Positions 1-7,305 of a stretch of 64,000 nt of DNA are shown piece after piece. Origin of the DNA: Actinomadura barringtoniae. GTDB taxonomy: Bacteria; Actinomycetota; Actinomycetes; Streptosporangiales; Streptosporangiaceae. Numbering within the stretch: the first letter of the stretch is position 1; each line of letters starts with the position of its first letter. The position numbers were made by a program, and so were the translations under genes. The stretch is taken from NCBI RefSeq assembly GCF_017573505.1, contig NZ_JAGEOJ010000018.1:1-64000 (forward strand). The letters run 5' to 3'. A model generated the notes under the pieces. The model worked only from the letters and a program-made list of their open reading frames with translations. It was not told where the DNA came from and did no database searches.

Positions 1-296
1 GAACGGCCTCAGCCTGCGGAACGGCCTCAGCCTGCGGAACGGCCTCAGCCTGCGGAACGGCCTCGGCGGGCGGGTCGGCATAAGAGGGCAGGGTCGGCTT
101 CAGCGGACGGCACGGCTTCAGTGTCCGGTCGCCTTCAGCGGGCGAGGTGGCCTGAGTAGGCGGGACGGCCTGAGCGGTCGGCACTGTTTGAACGCACGGC
201 GCGGCCTCAGCGAACGGCTCTGCCTCAGCGAACGGCTCTGCATCAGCAAGCGGCTCGGCTCCGGCGCGCGAGTCGACTTCAGGACCCGGCCTGGCT
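1..296. repeat. Degenerate tandem repeats, 18-bp units, no gene seen
   Basis: Four near-identical 18-bp units built on GAACGGCCTCAGCCTGCG occupy about 1-72. A second cluster at about 205-260 is built on CTCAGCGAACGGCTCTGC. The stretch between them is made of looser relatives such as CCTGAGCGG. The block lies 3' of the leftward gene that ends at 297. Any open frames here are translations of the repeats, and no coding gene is supported. The window edge cuts the array, so its true length is unknown. Confidence 0.75.
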
Positions 297-1133
297 TTAG
301 CGGACGGGGTCGAAGGCGCTGTTGCAGGCGGCTACCAGGGCGCGGCGTACGGCGCCGTCGAGGAGGCGGAGCGCCTCGGTGCGACGGCGGATCTGGTCGG
401 CGGTGAGCCCGCGGGCGTCCAGTTGCCTCGCCAGGTCGACGACCACGGCGAGGCGGCCTGCGAGGGCGGCGACGCGGTGGGCGCGCGCCGGGTATCCGGG
501 GGCGAGCGGGTGGTCGCCGCGCCCGGACTCGCGGAGGTCGGCGAGCGCGTCGGCGATCTCGGGTGGGATGCCGGCGACGTCGTCGACGGTCAGCAGGGCC
601 TCGGTGGCGTCGCGCATGGCGAGGGTCAGCTGGTGGTCGGCGTCGGCCAGCGACGGAACGTCGGGCTCACCGGGAGTGGCGTCGTGGGCGTCCCAGCGGA
701 TGCCGACGTACGACGAGCCGCGCCGGTCCTCGACGGGCACCAGCCCGATGGCACGGTCCGAAAGTGTGGCGATAACGGCGGACTCGGCCTCCACTGCCGC
801 GCGATTGAACAGTGGCGGACCGGTCAGCCCGAGCGGATCGCCGGGCGCGGGCAGCGCAAGCCGGAGGGCGGTCATCCCGGCCACGCGAAGGTCGCCTAGG
901 CCGCGCCGGAGCGTCGTCTCGGCCGAGAGGACGGTGCCCGTGGAGTCGCCTGTGACCAGGCGGTCGGCCGGTACGGCGCCGAGGATCTGCGGTCCCGCGA
1001 CCTTCTCGACGGCGTCGACGGCCTCGTCCAGACCGACGTGTCCGGTCAGCCAGGCGTTGCCCCATGCGACCAGCGCGGTCGCCGCTTCTGCGCCAACGTG
1101 CATGCAGACCACCATAAGTGCTCGGAATCGCAT
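297..1133 (-). CDS. Conserved hypothetical protein, 278 aa
   Basis: I do not recognise the family. The ATG at 1133 follows an AGGAAAG ribosome-binding site about five bases away. The protein is mostly soluble-looking and rich in Ala, Leu, Asp and Arg. It has a short hydrophobic N-terminus (about residues 5-28) that could be a weak signal or membrane anchor but lacks a clear signal-peptide cleavage site. The C-terminal half is predicted largely helical. Codon usage matches neighbouring genes, which supports a real gene. It is transcribed divergently from the ABC ATPase at 1193, with about 59 bp between the starts. The overlapping frames on the plus strand are shadows. Function is unknown. Confidence 0.6.
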   Translation of the reverse strand: MRFRALMVVCMHVGAEAATALVAWGNAWLTGHVGLDEAVDAVEKVAGPQILGAVPADRLVTGDSTGTVLSAETTLRRGLGDLRVAGMTALRLALPAPGDPLGLTGPPLFNRAAVEAESAVIATLSDRAIGLVPVEDRRGSSYVGIRWDAHDATPGEPDVPSLADADHQLTLAMRDATEALLTVDDVAGIPPEIADALADLRESGRGDHPLAPGYPARAHRVAALAGRLAVVVDLARQLDARGLTADQIRRRTEALRLLDGAVRRALVAACNSAFDPVR

Positions 1134-1192
1134 AGGTTCTTTCCTGAGGATGGATCACTCGGGCAGGGCTAGATAGGGGACTTGGGCGCGCG

Positions 1193-1981
1193 ATGGCCGG
1201 CGAGGTACTGCAACTGCGTGGGGTCGGGATCAAACGCGAGGGTGCCACCCTGCTGCGCGACGTCACGTGGACGGTGAACGAGAACGAGCGCTGGGTGATC
1301 GTCGGGCCGAACGGGGCGGGCAAGACCACCCTGCTTCAGGTCGCCGCGGCACTCCTGCACCCCACCGAGGGAACGGTGGAGATCCTGGAGGAGGAACTCG
1401 GCCGTACCGACGTCTTCGAGCTCCGGCCGCGCATCGGCATCGCCAGCGCGGCGGTGGCCGAGAAGGTGCCGACGAACGAGAAGGTCATCGACCTCGTGCT
1501 GACCGCGTCGTACGCGATCCTCGGCCGCTGGCAGGAGGAGTACGACTCGACCGACGTGACGCGCGCCGTCGAGCTGCTGGACGCGCTGGGCTGCGCCGAC
1601 CTCATCCGCCGCAAGTTCTCCACGCTGTCCGAGGGCGAACGCAAGCGCGTACAGATCGCGCGGGCTCTCATGCCCGACCCCGAACTGCTCCTCCTGGACG
1701 AGCCCGCGGCCGGCCTGGACCTGGGTGGACGCGAGGACCTCGTCCGCCGCATCGCCCGCCTGGCCGACGACCCGGCCGCCCCCACCACCGTGATGGTCAC
1801 CCACCACGTGGAGGAGGTCCCCGAGGGCTTCACCCACGCCCTCCTGCTCCGCCGCGGCGGCGTCGTCGCGCAGGGCAAGGTCGACGAGGTCTTCACCCAG
1901 GAGCACCTCACCCGCTGCTTCGGCGTCCCGCTCGGCGTAGAACGCCAGAACGGCCGCTGGTACGCCCGCTCCCACGGCTGA
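1193..1981 (+). CDS. ABC transporter ATP-binding protein, stand-alone
   Basis: This 262-residue nucleotide-binding subunit would hydrolyse ATP at the inner face of the membrane. It has the Walker A motif GPNGAGKTT (about residues 38-46), the ABC signature LSEGERKR (about 145-152), the Walker B motif LLLLDEP (about 166-172) and a switch His in VTHHVEE. It resembles single ATPase subunits related to the molybdate/iron type and the ModF/YlmA group. No permease or binding protein lies beside it, so its partner is not shown and it could act with a permease encoded elsewhere. The ATG at 1193 is the natural start just after the divergent promoter. A long repeat tract follows its stop codon. Confidence 0.88.
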   Translation: MAGEVLQLRGVGIKREGATLLRDVTWTVNENERWVIVGPNGAGKTTLLQVAAALLHPTEGTVEILEEELGRTDVFELRPRIGIASAAVAEKVPTNEKVIDLVLTASYAILGRWQEEYDSTDVTRAVELLDALGCADLIRRKFSTLSEGERKRVQIARALMPDPELLLLDEPAAGLDLGGREDLVRRIARLADDPAAPTTVMVTHHVEEVPEGFTHALLLRRGGVVAQGKVDEVFTQEHLTRCFGVPLGVERQNGRWYARSHG

Positions 1982-2909
1982 CCAACCGCCCGGATTGAGC
2001 CGCGACCGGCCAGAGCGGTGACCGGCCTGAGCCGCGGCTAGCCTGTGCCGCGACACTCCTGCGGCCGCGACCGGAGCCTGCGTCACGGCTGGCCAAACCA
2101 CGATCGGCCCGCGCCACGATCGGCCCGCGCCACGATCGGCCCGCGCCACGATCGGCCCGCGCCACGATCGGCCCGCGCCACGACCGGGCCTGCGTCATGA
2201 TCGGCCTGCGCCGCGACCGGGCCGCGCCACGATCGGCCCGCGCCACGACCGGGCCTGCGTCATGATCGGCCCGCGCCGCGATCGGGCCTGCGTCATGATC
2301 GGCCTGCGCCGCGACCGGGCCGCGCCGCGACCGGGCCGCGCCGCGATCGGCCTGCGCCACGATCGGCCCTGCGCCACGATCGGCCCTGCGCCACGATCGG
2401 CCCTGCGCCACGATCGGCCCTGCGCCACGATCGGCCCTGCGCCGCGACCGGCCCTGCGCCGCGACCGGCCCCTGCGCCACGACTGCCCGGAGCTACATTC
2501 AGCCTGCGCCGTGACAGTTCTGCGCCGTGTTCGTGCCTGGGCCACGGCCTGCCTGGGCCGCGGGCGAGCTGAGCGACGACTGGCTTGAGCTATGGCCGCC
2601 CTGCGCTGCGACTGCCTTGCGCTGCGTTCGGCGTGCGGGGCGTTCGGGCCTGGGCCATGACCAGCCCTGTGCCGGGACCGGCCAGCGCGGCGACCGGCTC
2701 GCGCCATGATCGCCTGCGTTGCAGGCGAGATGAACGGCGACCGGCTTGAGTCACGGACGGCCTGAGTTAGGCCGGCCTGCGGGCGGGCGGTGGCGGGGCT
2801 GGGGCTGGTTGGTCTCAGCTGGCCTCTGACCGGGCCTCTGTTCACCTCACCTGCTGCGGGTGAGAAATGGAGTCTGTCCCAAAAAGGCAGGTCGATTTAC
2901 GATCCAGGA
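1982..2909. repeat. 928-bp intergenic region dominated by 16-17 bp tandem repeats
   Basis: Five exact copies of the 16-mer CGATCGGCCCGCGCCA run from 2101 to 2180. A mixed zone follows, then the 17-mer CGATCGGCCCTGCGCCA repeats from 2360 to about 2444, four exact copies and one variant. Decayed relatives extend toward 1982 and toward about 2790. More than twenty units are recognisable. No spacers separate them, so this is not a CRISPR array. Open frames across it only translate the repeats (Arg/Pro/Ala-rich) and are not supported as genes. Confidence 0.85.
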
Positions 2910-2910
2910 G
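2898..2910 (+). promoter_or_regulatory. Possible -10 element giving a leaderless transcript
   Basis: The hexamer TACGAT at 2898-2903 lies seven bases before the GTG at 2910, the spacing expected if transcription starts on the start codon itself. The -35 region (about 2875-2880) is weak. An AGGAG overlaps the start codon and is too close to serve as a normal ribosome-binding site. Confidence 0.3.
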
Positions 2911-4406
2911 TGACCCCCACGCTGATCCTGGTCATCATCGTCATCGCGGTCGGCGCACTGGTGCTCTATCGCGCCGTACGGATCGTGCCGCAGGCCACCG
3001 CCGACATCATCGAGCGGTTCGGCCGGTACCACCGGACGCTGAACGCGGGACTCAGCCTCGTGGTCCCGTTCGTCGACCAGGTCCGCAGCCGGATCGACCT
3101 GCGCGAACAGGTGGTGCCGTTCGCGCCGCAGCCGGTGATCACCTCGGAGAACCTGGTGGTCAGCATCGACACGGTGATCTACTACCAGGTCACCGACACC
3201 AAGGCCGCGACGTACGAGGTGGCCAACTTCCTGACCGCGATCGAGCAGCTGACCGTGACGACGCTGCGCAACATCATCGGCGGGATGGATCTGGAACGGA
3301 CCCTCACCTCGCGCGAGGAGATCAACACCGAGCTGCGCGGCGTACTGGACGAGGCGACGGGCAAGTGGGGCATCCGCGTGAACCGGGTCGAGTTGAAGGC
3401 TGTCGACCCGCCCGACTCCATCAAGGACGCGATGGAGAAGCAGACGCGGGCGGACCGGGACAAGCGCGCCTCGATCCTCACGGCCGAGGGCCAGAAGCAG
3501 TCGGCGATCCTGACGGCCGAGGGCGAGCGTACGTCCGCCGTACTGCGCGCTCGCGGCGAGGCCGAGGCGGCCGTGCTGTCGGCTGAGGCCGATGCCAAGG
3601 CGCAGGCCGCGCGGGCACGTGGGCAGGCGCAGGCCATCGCGACCGTGTTCAAGGCGATCCACGAGGGCAATCCCGATCAGCGGCTGCTCGCGTACCAGTA
3701 CCTGCAGACCTTGCCGCGGATCGCGCAGGGCGACGCCAACAAGGTGTGGATTGTGCCCAGCGAGATGGGCAAGGCACTTGAGGGATTGGGTGGCTTCTTC
3801 GGCGCTATGCAGGGCAACGACCGCGCGGTCGGAGGTCGTGCGGCCGCCGAGAGTGTGATGTCAGGAGAGGGCGTTCCGAACGTAGCGCCAGGCGCGCCGT
3901 CGGGTGTCGCACCGGGAGCGGTGTCGAACGTGGCGCCCGGCGTGGGCCCGAACCTTGCGCCCGGCATGGGCCCGAACGTCGCGCCGAGCGTGGTGCCTGG
4001 TCCGGTGGCTGGTGTGGCGCCGAACGTTGCTCCTGGTGTGGCGTCTGGCGCGGTACCCGGTGGGGCGTCGAACGTGGGGCCTGGTGTGGTGGGCGCGGTG
4101 CCGGGTGGGGGGCCGAACGTGGTTCCCGGGGTGGCCTCGGGTGCGGGTCCAGGTGAGGCGCATGGTGCGGCTCCGGGCGGGGCGCATGGCGCGGGTCCAG
4201 GTGGGGCGCATGGCGCAGTGCCGGGTGGGGTGCATGGGGGCGTTCCGGGTGGGGCGGCTGGTGTGGGGCCTGGGTTGGCGGCGGGTTCGGCGGATGGGGG
4301 CTCGGGAAGCCCGGCTGTTCCGCCGCAGCGGGGGGAGGGCGAGGGTGAGCTGGACGGGCCTTCTCGTCCTCGGGACGATGACGACTACCGTCCGTACGCG
4401 CCCTGA
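2910..4406 (+). CDS. SPFH/band-7 membrane protein with elastin-like C-terminal tail
   Basis: This is a stomatin/flotillin-like scaffold expected to oligomerise on the membrane. With the GTG start at 2910 it has 498 residues. One N-terminal membrane segment (TLILVIIVIAVGALVLY) is followed by a band-7 domain of about 250 residues (IVPQATADIIERFGRY onward) and a helical Ala/Glu-rich region (ILTAEGERTSAVL). The last 170 or so residues are unusual: Gly/Pro/Val/Ala-rich low-complexity repeats such as NVAPGV, GAVPGG and GGAHGA, ending in a short acidic tail. An upstream in-frame start at 2790 would put 40 repeat-derived residues before the membrane helix, so GTG 2910 is preferred. A second SPFH gene lies at 10414, but this copy has no NfeD partner. 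Confidence 0.88.
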   Translation: MTPTLILVIIVIAVGALVLYRAVRIVPQATADIIERFGRYHRTLNAGLSLVVPFVDQVRSRIDLREQVVPFAPQPVITSENLVVSIDTVIYYQVTDTKAATYEVANFLTAIEQLTVTTLRNIIGGMDLERTLTSREEINTELRGVLDEATGKWGIRVNRVELKAVDPPDSIKDAMEKQTRADRDKRASILTAEGQKQSAILTAEGERTSAVLRARGEAEAAVLSAEADAKAQAARARGQAQAIATVFKAIHEGNPDQRLLAYQYLQTLPRIAQGDANKVWIVPSEMGKALEGLGGFFGAMQGNDRAVGGRAAAESVMSGEGVPNVAPGAPSGVAPGAVSNVAPGVGPNLAPGMGPNVAPSVVPGPVAGVAPNVAPGVASGAVPGGASNVGPGVVGAVPGGGPNVVPGVASGAGPGEAHGAAPGGAHGAGPGGAHGAVPGGVHGGVPGGAAGVGPGLAAGSADGGSGSPAVPPQRGEGEGELDGPSRPRDDDDYRPYAP

Positions 4407-4494
4407 TCCACGCGGTATCATCACCCACCCCGACGCCCGGTGGTGAGCTGGGCGTTCTCTACGATCGTGGGGCGTAAAGAGCGCGCTAACCGGG

Positions 4495-5274
4495 ATGGGT
4501 CGGATTTTGAATTTGCTCGACGCGGCTGCCGTCTTCGGGGCGGGGGTCGCCGCGGGAGGCATCAACACGATCGTGGGCTCCGGCTCGCTGATCACGTTCC
4601 CGACGCTGGTCGCTCTGGGCTATCCGCCGGTCGTGGCGAACGTGTCCAACAACATCGGGCTGGTGCCCGGGTCGGTGAGCGGCGCGTACGGCTACCGGGT
4701 GGAGCTCAAGGGCCAGCGCGAACGGCTGATGCGGCTCGGGAGCGCTTCGCTGATCGGGGCGTTGCTCGGGGGCGCCCTGTTGCTCGGGCTGCCGGAATCC
4801 GCGTTCAAGGTCATCGTCCCGGGACTGATCATCATCGCGCTGGTGCTGGTGGTCGTTCAGCCGCGGCTGCAGAAGTGGCTGCTGGCGCGGCGCGAGCACC
4901 ATTCGCCGCACGGCGGTCCGTGGCTGTGGGCGGGGGTGCTGGCCGCCGGGGTGTACGGCGGGTACTTCGGGGCCGCGCAGGGCATCGTGCTGATCGCCAT
5001 GCTGGGCATCGCGCTGGACGATGACCTGCAGCGCATCAACGCGGCCAAGAACGTGCTGTCGGGCGTCGTGAACGGCTCGGCGGCGGTGCTGTTCATCGGG
5101 ATGTCGATCTTCTCCGACACCAAGATCGAGTGGCCGGTGGTGCTGCTGATCGCGGTCGGGTCGGCGGCCGGCGGGCAGCTCGGGGCCAAGGTCGGCCGGA
5201 GGATCCCGCCGCTGGCGTTGCGCGCCGTCATCGTGGTCGTCGGCCTCGTCGCGATCGTCAATTTGCTTCGCTGA
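4495..5274 (+). CDS. TauE/SafE-family sulfite/organosulfonate exporter-like permease
   Basis: This 259-residue integral membrane protein has about eight hydrophobic segments in two similar halves, as in the TSUP (TauE/SafE, formerly DUF81) family. Both halves carry family-like motifs: AAGGINTIVGSGSLITFPTL near residues 20-40 and GVYGGYFGAAQGIVLIAMLG near 150-170. The family moves small sulfur-containing anions or other organic anions across the cytoplasmic membrane. The substrate cannot be read from the sequence and no sulfur-metabolism genes are adjacent. It starts at ATG 4495, 88 bp after the SPFH gene, so co-transcription is possible. Confidence 0.85.
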   Translation: MGRILNLLDAAAVFGAGVAAGGINTIVGSGSLITFPTLVALGYPPVVANVSNNIGLVPGSVSGAYGYRVELKGQRERLMRLGSASLIGALLGGALLLGLPESAFKVIVPGLIIIALVLVVVQPRLQKWLLARREHHSPHGGPWLWAGVLAAGVYGGYFGAAQGIVLIAMLGIALDDDLQRINAAKNVLSGVVNGSAAVLFIGMSIFSDTKIEWPVVLLIAVGSAAGGQLGAKVGRRIPPLALRAVIVVVGLVAIVNLLR

Positions 5275-5355
5275 CCAGCGGATACCCGGGGTTGGCGCCC
5301 CTTATGTCTGGGTACAAGTCGAATATATGTTCGACAAGGTGAGGGGTCGCGTTCG

Positions 5356-5622
5356 ATGAAGGGCGACAGGGTCGAGATCATGATCGACGCGGGTGGCGAG
5401 GGCACCCGTACCTACGAGGTCACCGCCACCCGGGCCGGACGCCGGGTCGAGATCACCAACCGGCGCGGCGTCGTCGAGGTCAGCGAGGTCACGCGCACGG
5501 GCAGCCCCGTACGGACGGCAAGGTTCATGGCCAGCAGGGTGCTGGCCCTGGTCGAGTATCCGATGGCCGATGGTCAGGCCGACCCCGGTGAGCAGCCCAG
5601 GGGGCTCCCGGATACGGCCTGA
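5356..5622 (+). CDS. Small conserved hypothetical protein, 88 aa
   Basis: This small soluble protein has alternating charged and beta-strand-like segments (VEIMIDAGGEGTRTYEV, RRVEITNRRGVVEV). Its codon bias is actinobacterial, which supports a real gene. It begins at ATG 5356 after a GAGGGG sequence. No family is recognised. Its stop codon is the first element of a 23-bp tandem repeat. It is transcribed toward the convergent Rieske gene. Confidence 0.5.
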   Translation: MKGDRVEIMIDAGGEGTRTYEVTATRAGRRVEITNRRGVVEVSEVTRTGSPVRTARFMASRVLALVEYPMADGQADPGEQPRGLPDTA

Positions 5623-5674
5623 GCGGATTCCCCTACATGGTCTGAACGGAATCCCCGACGCGGGCTGAACGGCC
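5619..5674 (+). repeat. 23-bp tandem repeat starting at a stop codon
   Basis: Two 23-bp units begin CTGAGCGGATTCCCC (5619) and CTGAACGGAATCCCC (5642), and a partial third begins CTGAACGG (5665). The TGA inside the first unit is the stop codon of the preceding gene. Confidence 0.7.
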
Positions 5675-5678
5675 GGGT

Positions 5679-6605
5679 CTAGCCCATGGGGCGGACCTGG
5701 ACCATGCCGTCTTCCTGGACGCGGGACTCGAAGGCGGGCTGGCGGCCGGTGGCCGGGCCGTGCACGACGGAGCCGTCGCGGACGCGGAACGTGCTGCCGT
5801 GCCAGGGGCAGACCACGCAGGGGTCGTCTTCGTCGTCGACGGTGACCATGCGGCCCTGGTGGAGCGGTCCGGCGAGGTGGCTGCAGCGGTCGGCGAGAAC
5901 GTGGATCTCGTCGCCGCTGCGCAGGACGAAGAGGCTGATGTAGCCGAGGCGGCGGTGGACCGGCCAGCCGTCGGGGAGTTCGGACGCCTGGCACAGGTCG
6001 TGCCACCCCAGCGGGACCAGGTGCGCGACCTGGTCGGCGTGGCTGGCCCCGGCGGCCTGCCGGAACGCCAGGTGCCCGCCCAGGTAGCCGCCCGCCAGCA
6101 GCGCCGTCAGGCCCGCGTAGCCGAGCGCGCGGCCCGTGCCGTCGCGGCCCTGGGTGCGGGCGACGAGGGAGGCGGTGTAGAGGAGGCTGGCGCTCGCCGT
6201 TCCCATCGCGTGAACGAGGCCGACGCGCTGCTGCTCGCGGTGCAGGGCCGACCAGTCGGCGATGCCCGTCAGCGCGGTCGGGACGGCGCCCGCCAGGCCG
6301 GCGGCGACCAGCGTTCGCGAGGCCTTCTGGGTGCCGGGCAGGAGGTCCAGGACCGCGGCCGAGATCCAGCAGCCCATGGGCAGGTCGGTCAGCGGCGGAT
6401 GGGCGGGATGGCCGCCCGGAACGCCGTGCAGCACGTCCTTGACCGGTCCGGGGCGCAGCACGCGCTGCACGGTCACCGAGATCGTACGGATCGCGCGGTC
6501 CAGCCCGCGGGCCTGTTCGAGGTCCTCGGCCAGGTCCACGGGGCGCGGCCGGGTCAGCAGCGGCCGGGGGCCGCGCCGGAAGATCCTGCTCGCCCGTCGG
6601 TTCAT
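5679..6605 (-). CDS. DUF2231 membrane domain fused to a Rieske [2Fe-2S] domain
   Basis: This 308-residue protein has a DUF2231 region (about residues 55-190, HPAHPPLTDLPMGCW then four hydrophobic segments). A C-terminal Rieske domain (about 200-305) carries the two cluster-binding motifs CSH and CPWHGS. Rieske domains bind a [2Fe-2S] cluster through two Cys and two His, all present here. The arrangement fits a membrane-anchored electron-transfer protein. No oxygenase or cytochrome partner is adjacent. It starts at ATG 6605 and is convergent with the small hypothetical gene. Confidence 0.88.
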   Translation of the reverse strand: MNRRASRIFRRGPRPLLTRPRPVDLAEDLEQARGLDRAIRTISVTVQRVLRPGPVKDVLHGVPGGHPAHPPLTDLPMGCWISAAVLDLLPGTQKASRTLVAAGLAGAVPTALTGIADWSALHREQQRVGLVHAMGTASASLLYTASLVARTQGRDGTGRALGYAGLTALLAGGYLGGHLAFRQAAGASHADQVAHLVPLGWHDLCQASELPDGWPVHRRLGYISLFVLRSGDEIHVLADRCSHLAGPLHQGRMVTVDDEDDPCVVCPWHGSTFRVRDGSVVHGPATGRQPAFESRVQEDGMVQVRPMG

Positions 6606-6912
6606 GCCCCTCCTCGGGTGCGCATTCCGGTGTCGAAAAAGACGGCCGTAATGGGGACGCTCAGTGCGAGATTAGTATCCGCCTTCATCTCGGGCCACCC
6701 GGGGGGAATGGTTACCGGCCGTCCGTCGGCGGCCCGTGAAGGCCCGCGACGTCCCGCGAGACCGCAGCGCGCACCCGCGGTGATGGTTACCTACCAGCAG
6801 GTAGGGAGGCCTAAACCCGGGGTTCCGGATGGCCGCCGGGCGCACCTTCCTGGAAACCGGTCAATCGCCTAAAGTTGGGACGATTGCCCGTGAATCGGAC
6901 GGGACGACTTCC
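6606..6912. other. Intergenic region, no gene seen
   Basis: These 307 bases separate the divergent Rieske gene and the small protein at 6913. The clear structure is a palindrome at 6790-6805. The rest looks like promoter DNA with no open frame of convincing codon use. Confidence 0.5.
6790..6805. promoter_or_regulatory. Palindrome CCTACC-N4-GGTAGG, candidate operator
   Basis: Six-base perfect arms flank AGCA, about 107 bp before the start of the downstream small protein. Inverted GGTAGG-type arms are common in TetR-family operators, but no cognate regulator is adjacent. The hairpin is too short and lacks a T tract to be a convincing terminator. Confidence 0.4.
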
Positions 6913-7197
6913 ATGGACGTTCCACCGCACCCCGAAACGGTCCCGGCACCCTCCACCCGCCCCGACGACCGGCCCGTGATCGGCCAGATCGAGGCGGAAT
7001 TTCCAGGCTGGAGCGCCTGGCGCAGCGACACAGACCGCTGGTGGGCGTTCCGTACCGCCGCCAACCCGCTCACCATCGAGCAGTTGCGCGCCGGGCACCG
7101 GCTGATCGTCCAGGCCGACACCGTCGCCGCGTTGCGCGCCGAGATCCGCGCCGAGATCGAGTCCGAACCCCCCGTCGACGAGCCCTCAGACCACTGA
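6913..7197 (+). CDS. Small hypothetical protein, 94 aa
   Basis: The start chosen is the ATG at 6913 (MDVPPHPETVP). The upstream in-frame extension to 6829 crosses the probable promoter region and is less likely. The protein has a Pro-rich N-terminus, a Trp-rich core (FPGWSAWRSDTDRWWAF) and a helical C-terminus (ALRAEIRAEIESE). The compact Trp-rich core resembles small actinobacterial proteins of unknown function. It contains no catalytic motif I recognise. It is convergent with the molybdopterin oxidoreductase gene. Confidence 0.55.
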   Translation: MDVPPHPETVPAPSTRPDDRPVIGQIEAEFPGWSAWRSDTDRWWAFRTAANPLTIEQLRAGHRLIVQADTVAALRAEIRAEIESEPPVDEPSDH

Positions 7198-7305
7198 CCG
7201 TCGGTCGTGGCCGAGTTTTCCACAGAATCCAATTCGCCTTCCGGGGCCTGACCTAGGCGTTCGACAATCGAAGTGGGGTCGCCCCCCAGGGCGGCCGGGG
7301 GCGGG

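Noticed and set aside
2101-2444. Possible CRISPR array
   Set aside because: The units are contiguous and 16-17 bp with no unique spacers, and no cas genes are in the window.
2262-2588. Open frame encoding repeated RHDRPCATIGPA-like segments
   Set aside because: It only translates the 16-17 bp DNA repeats and has no ribosome-binding site or known domain.
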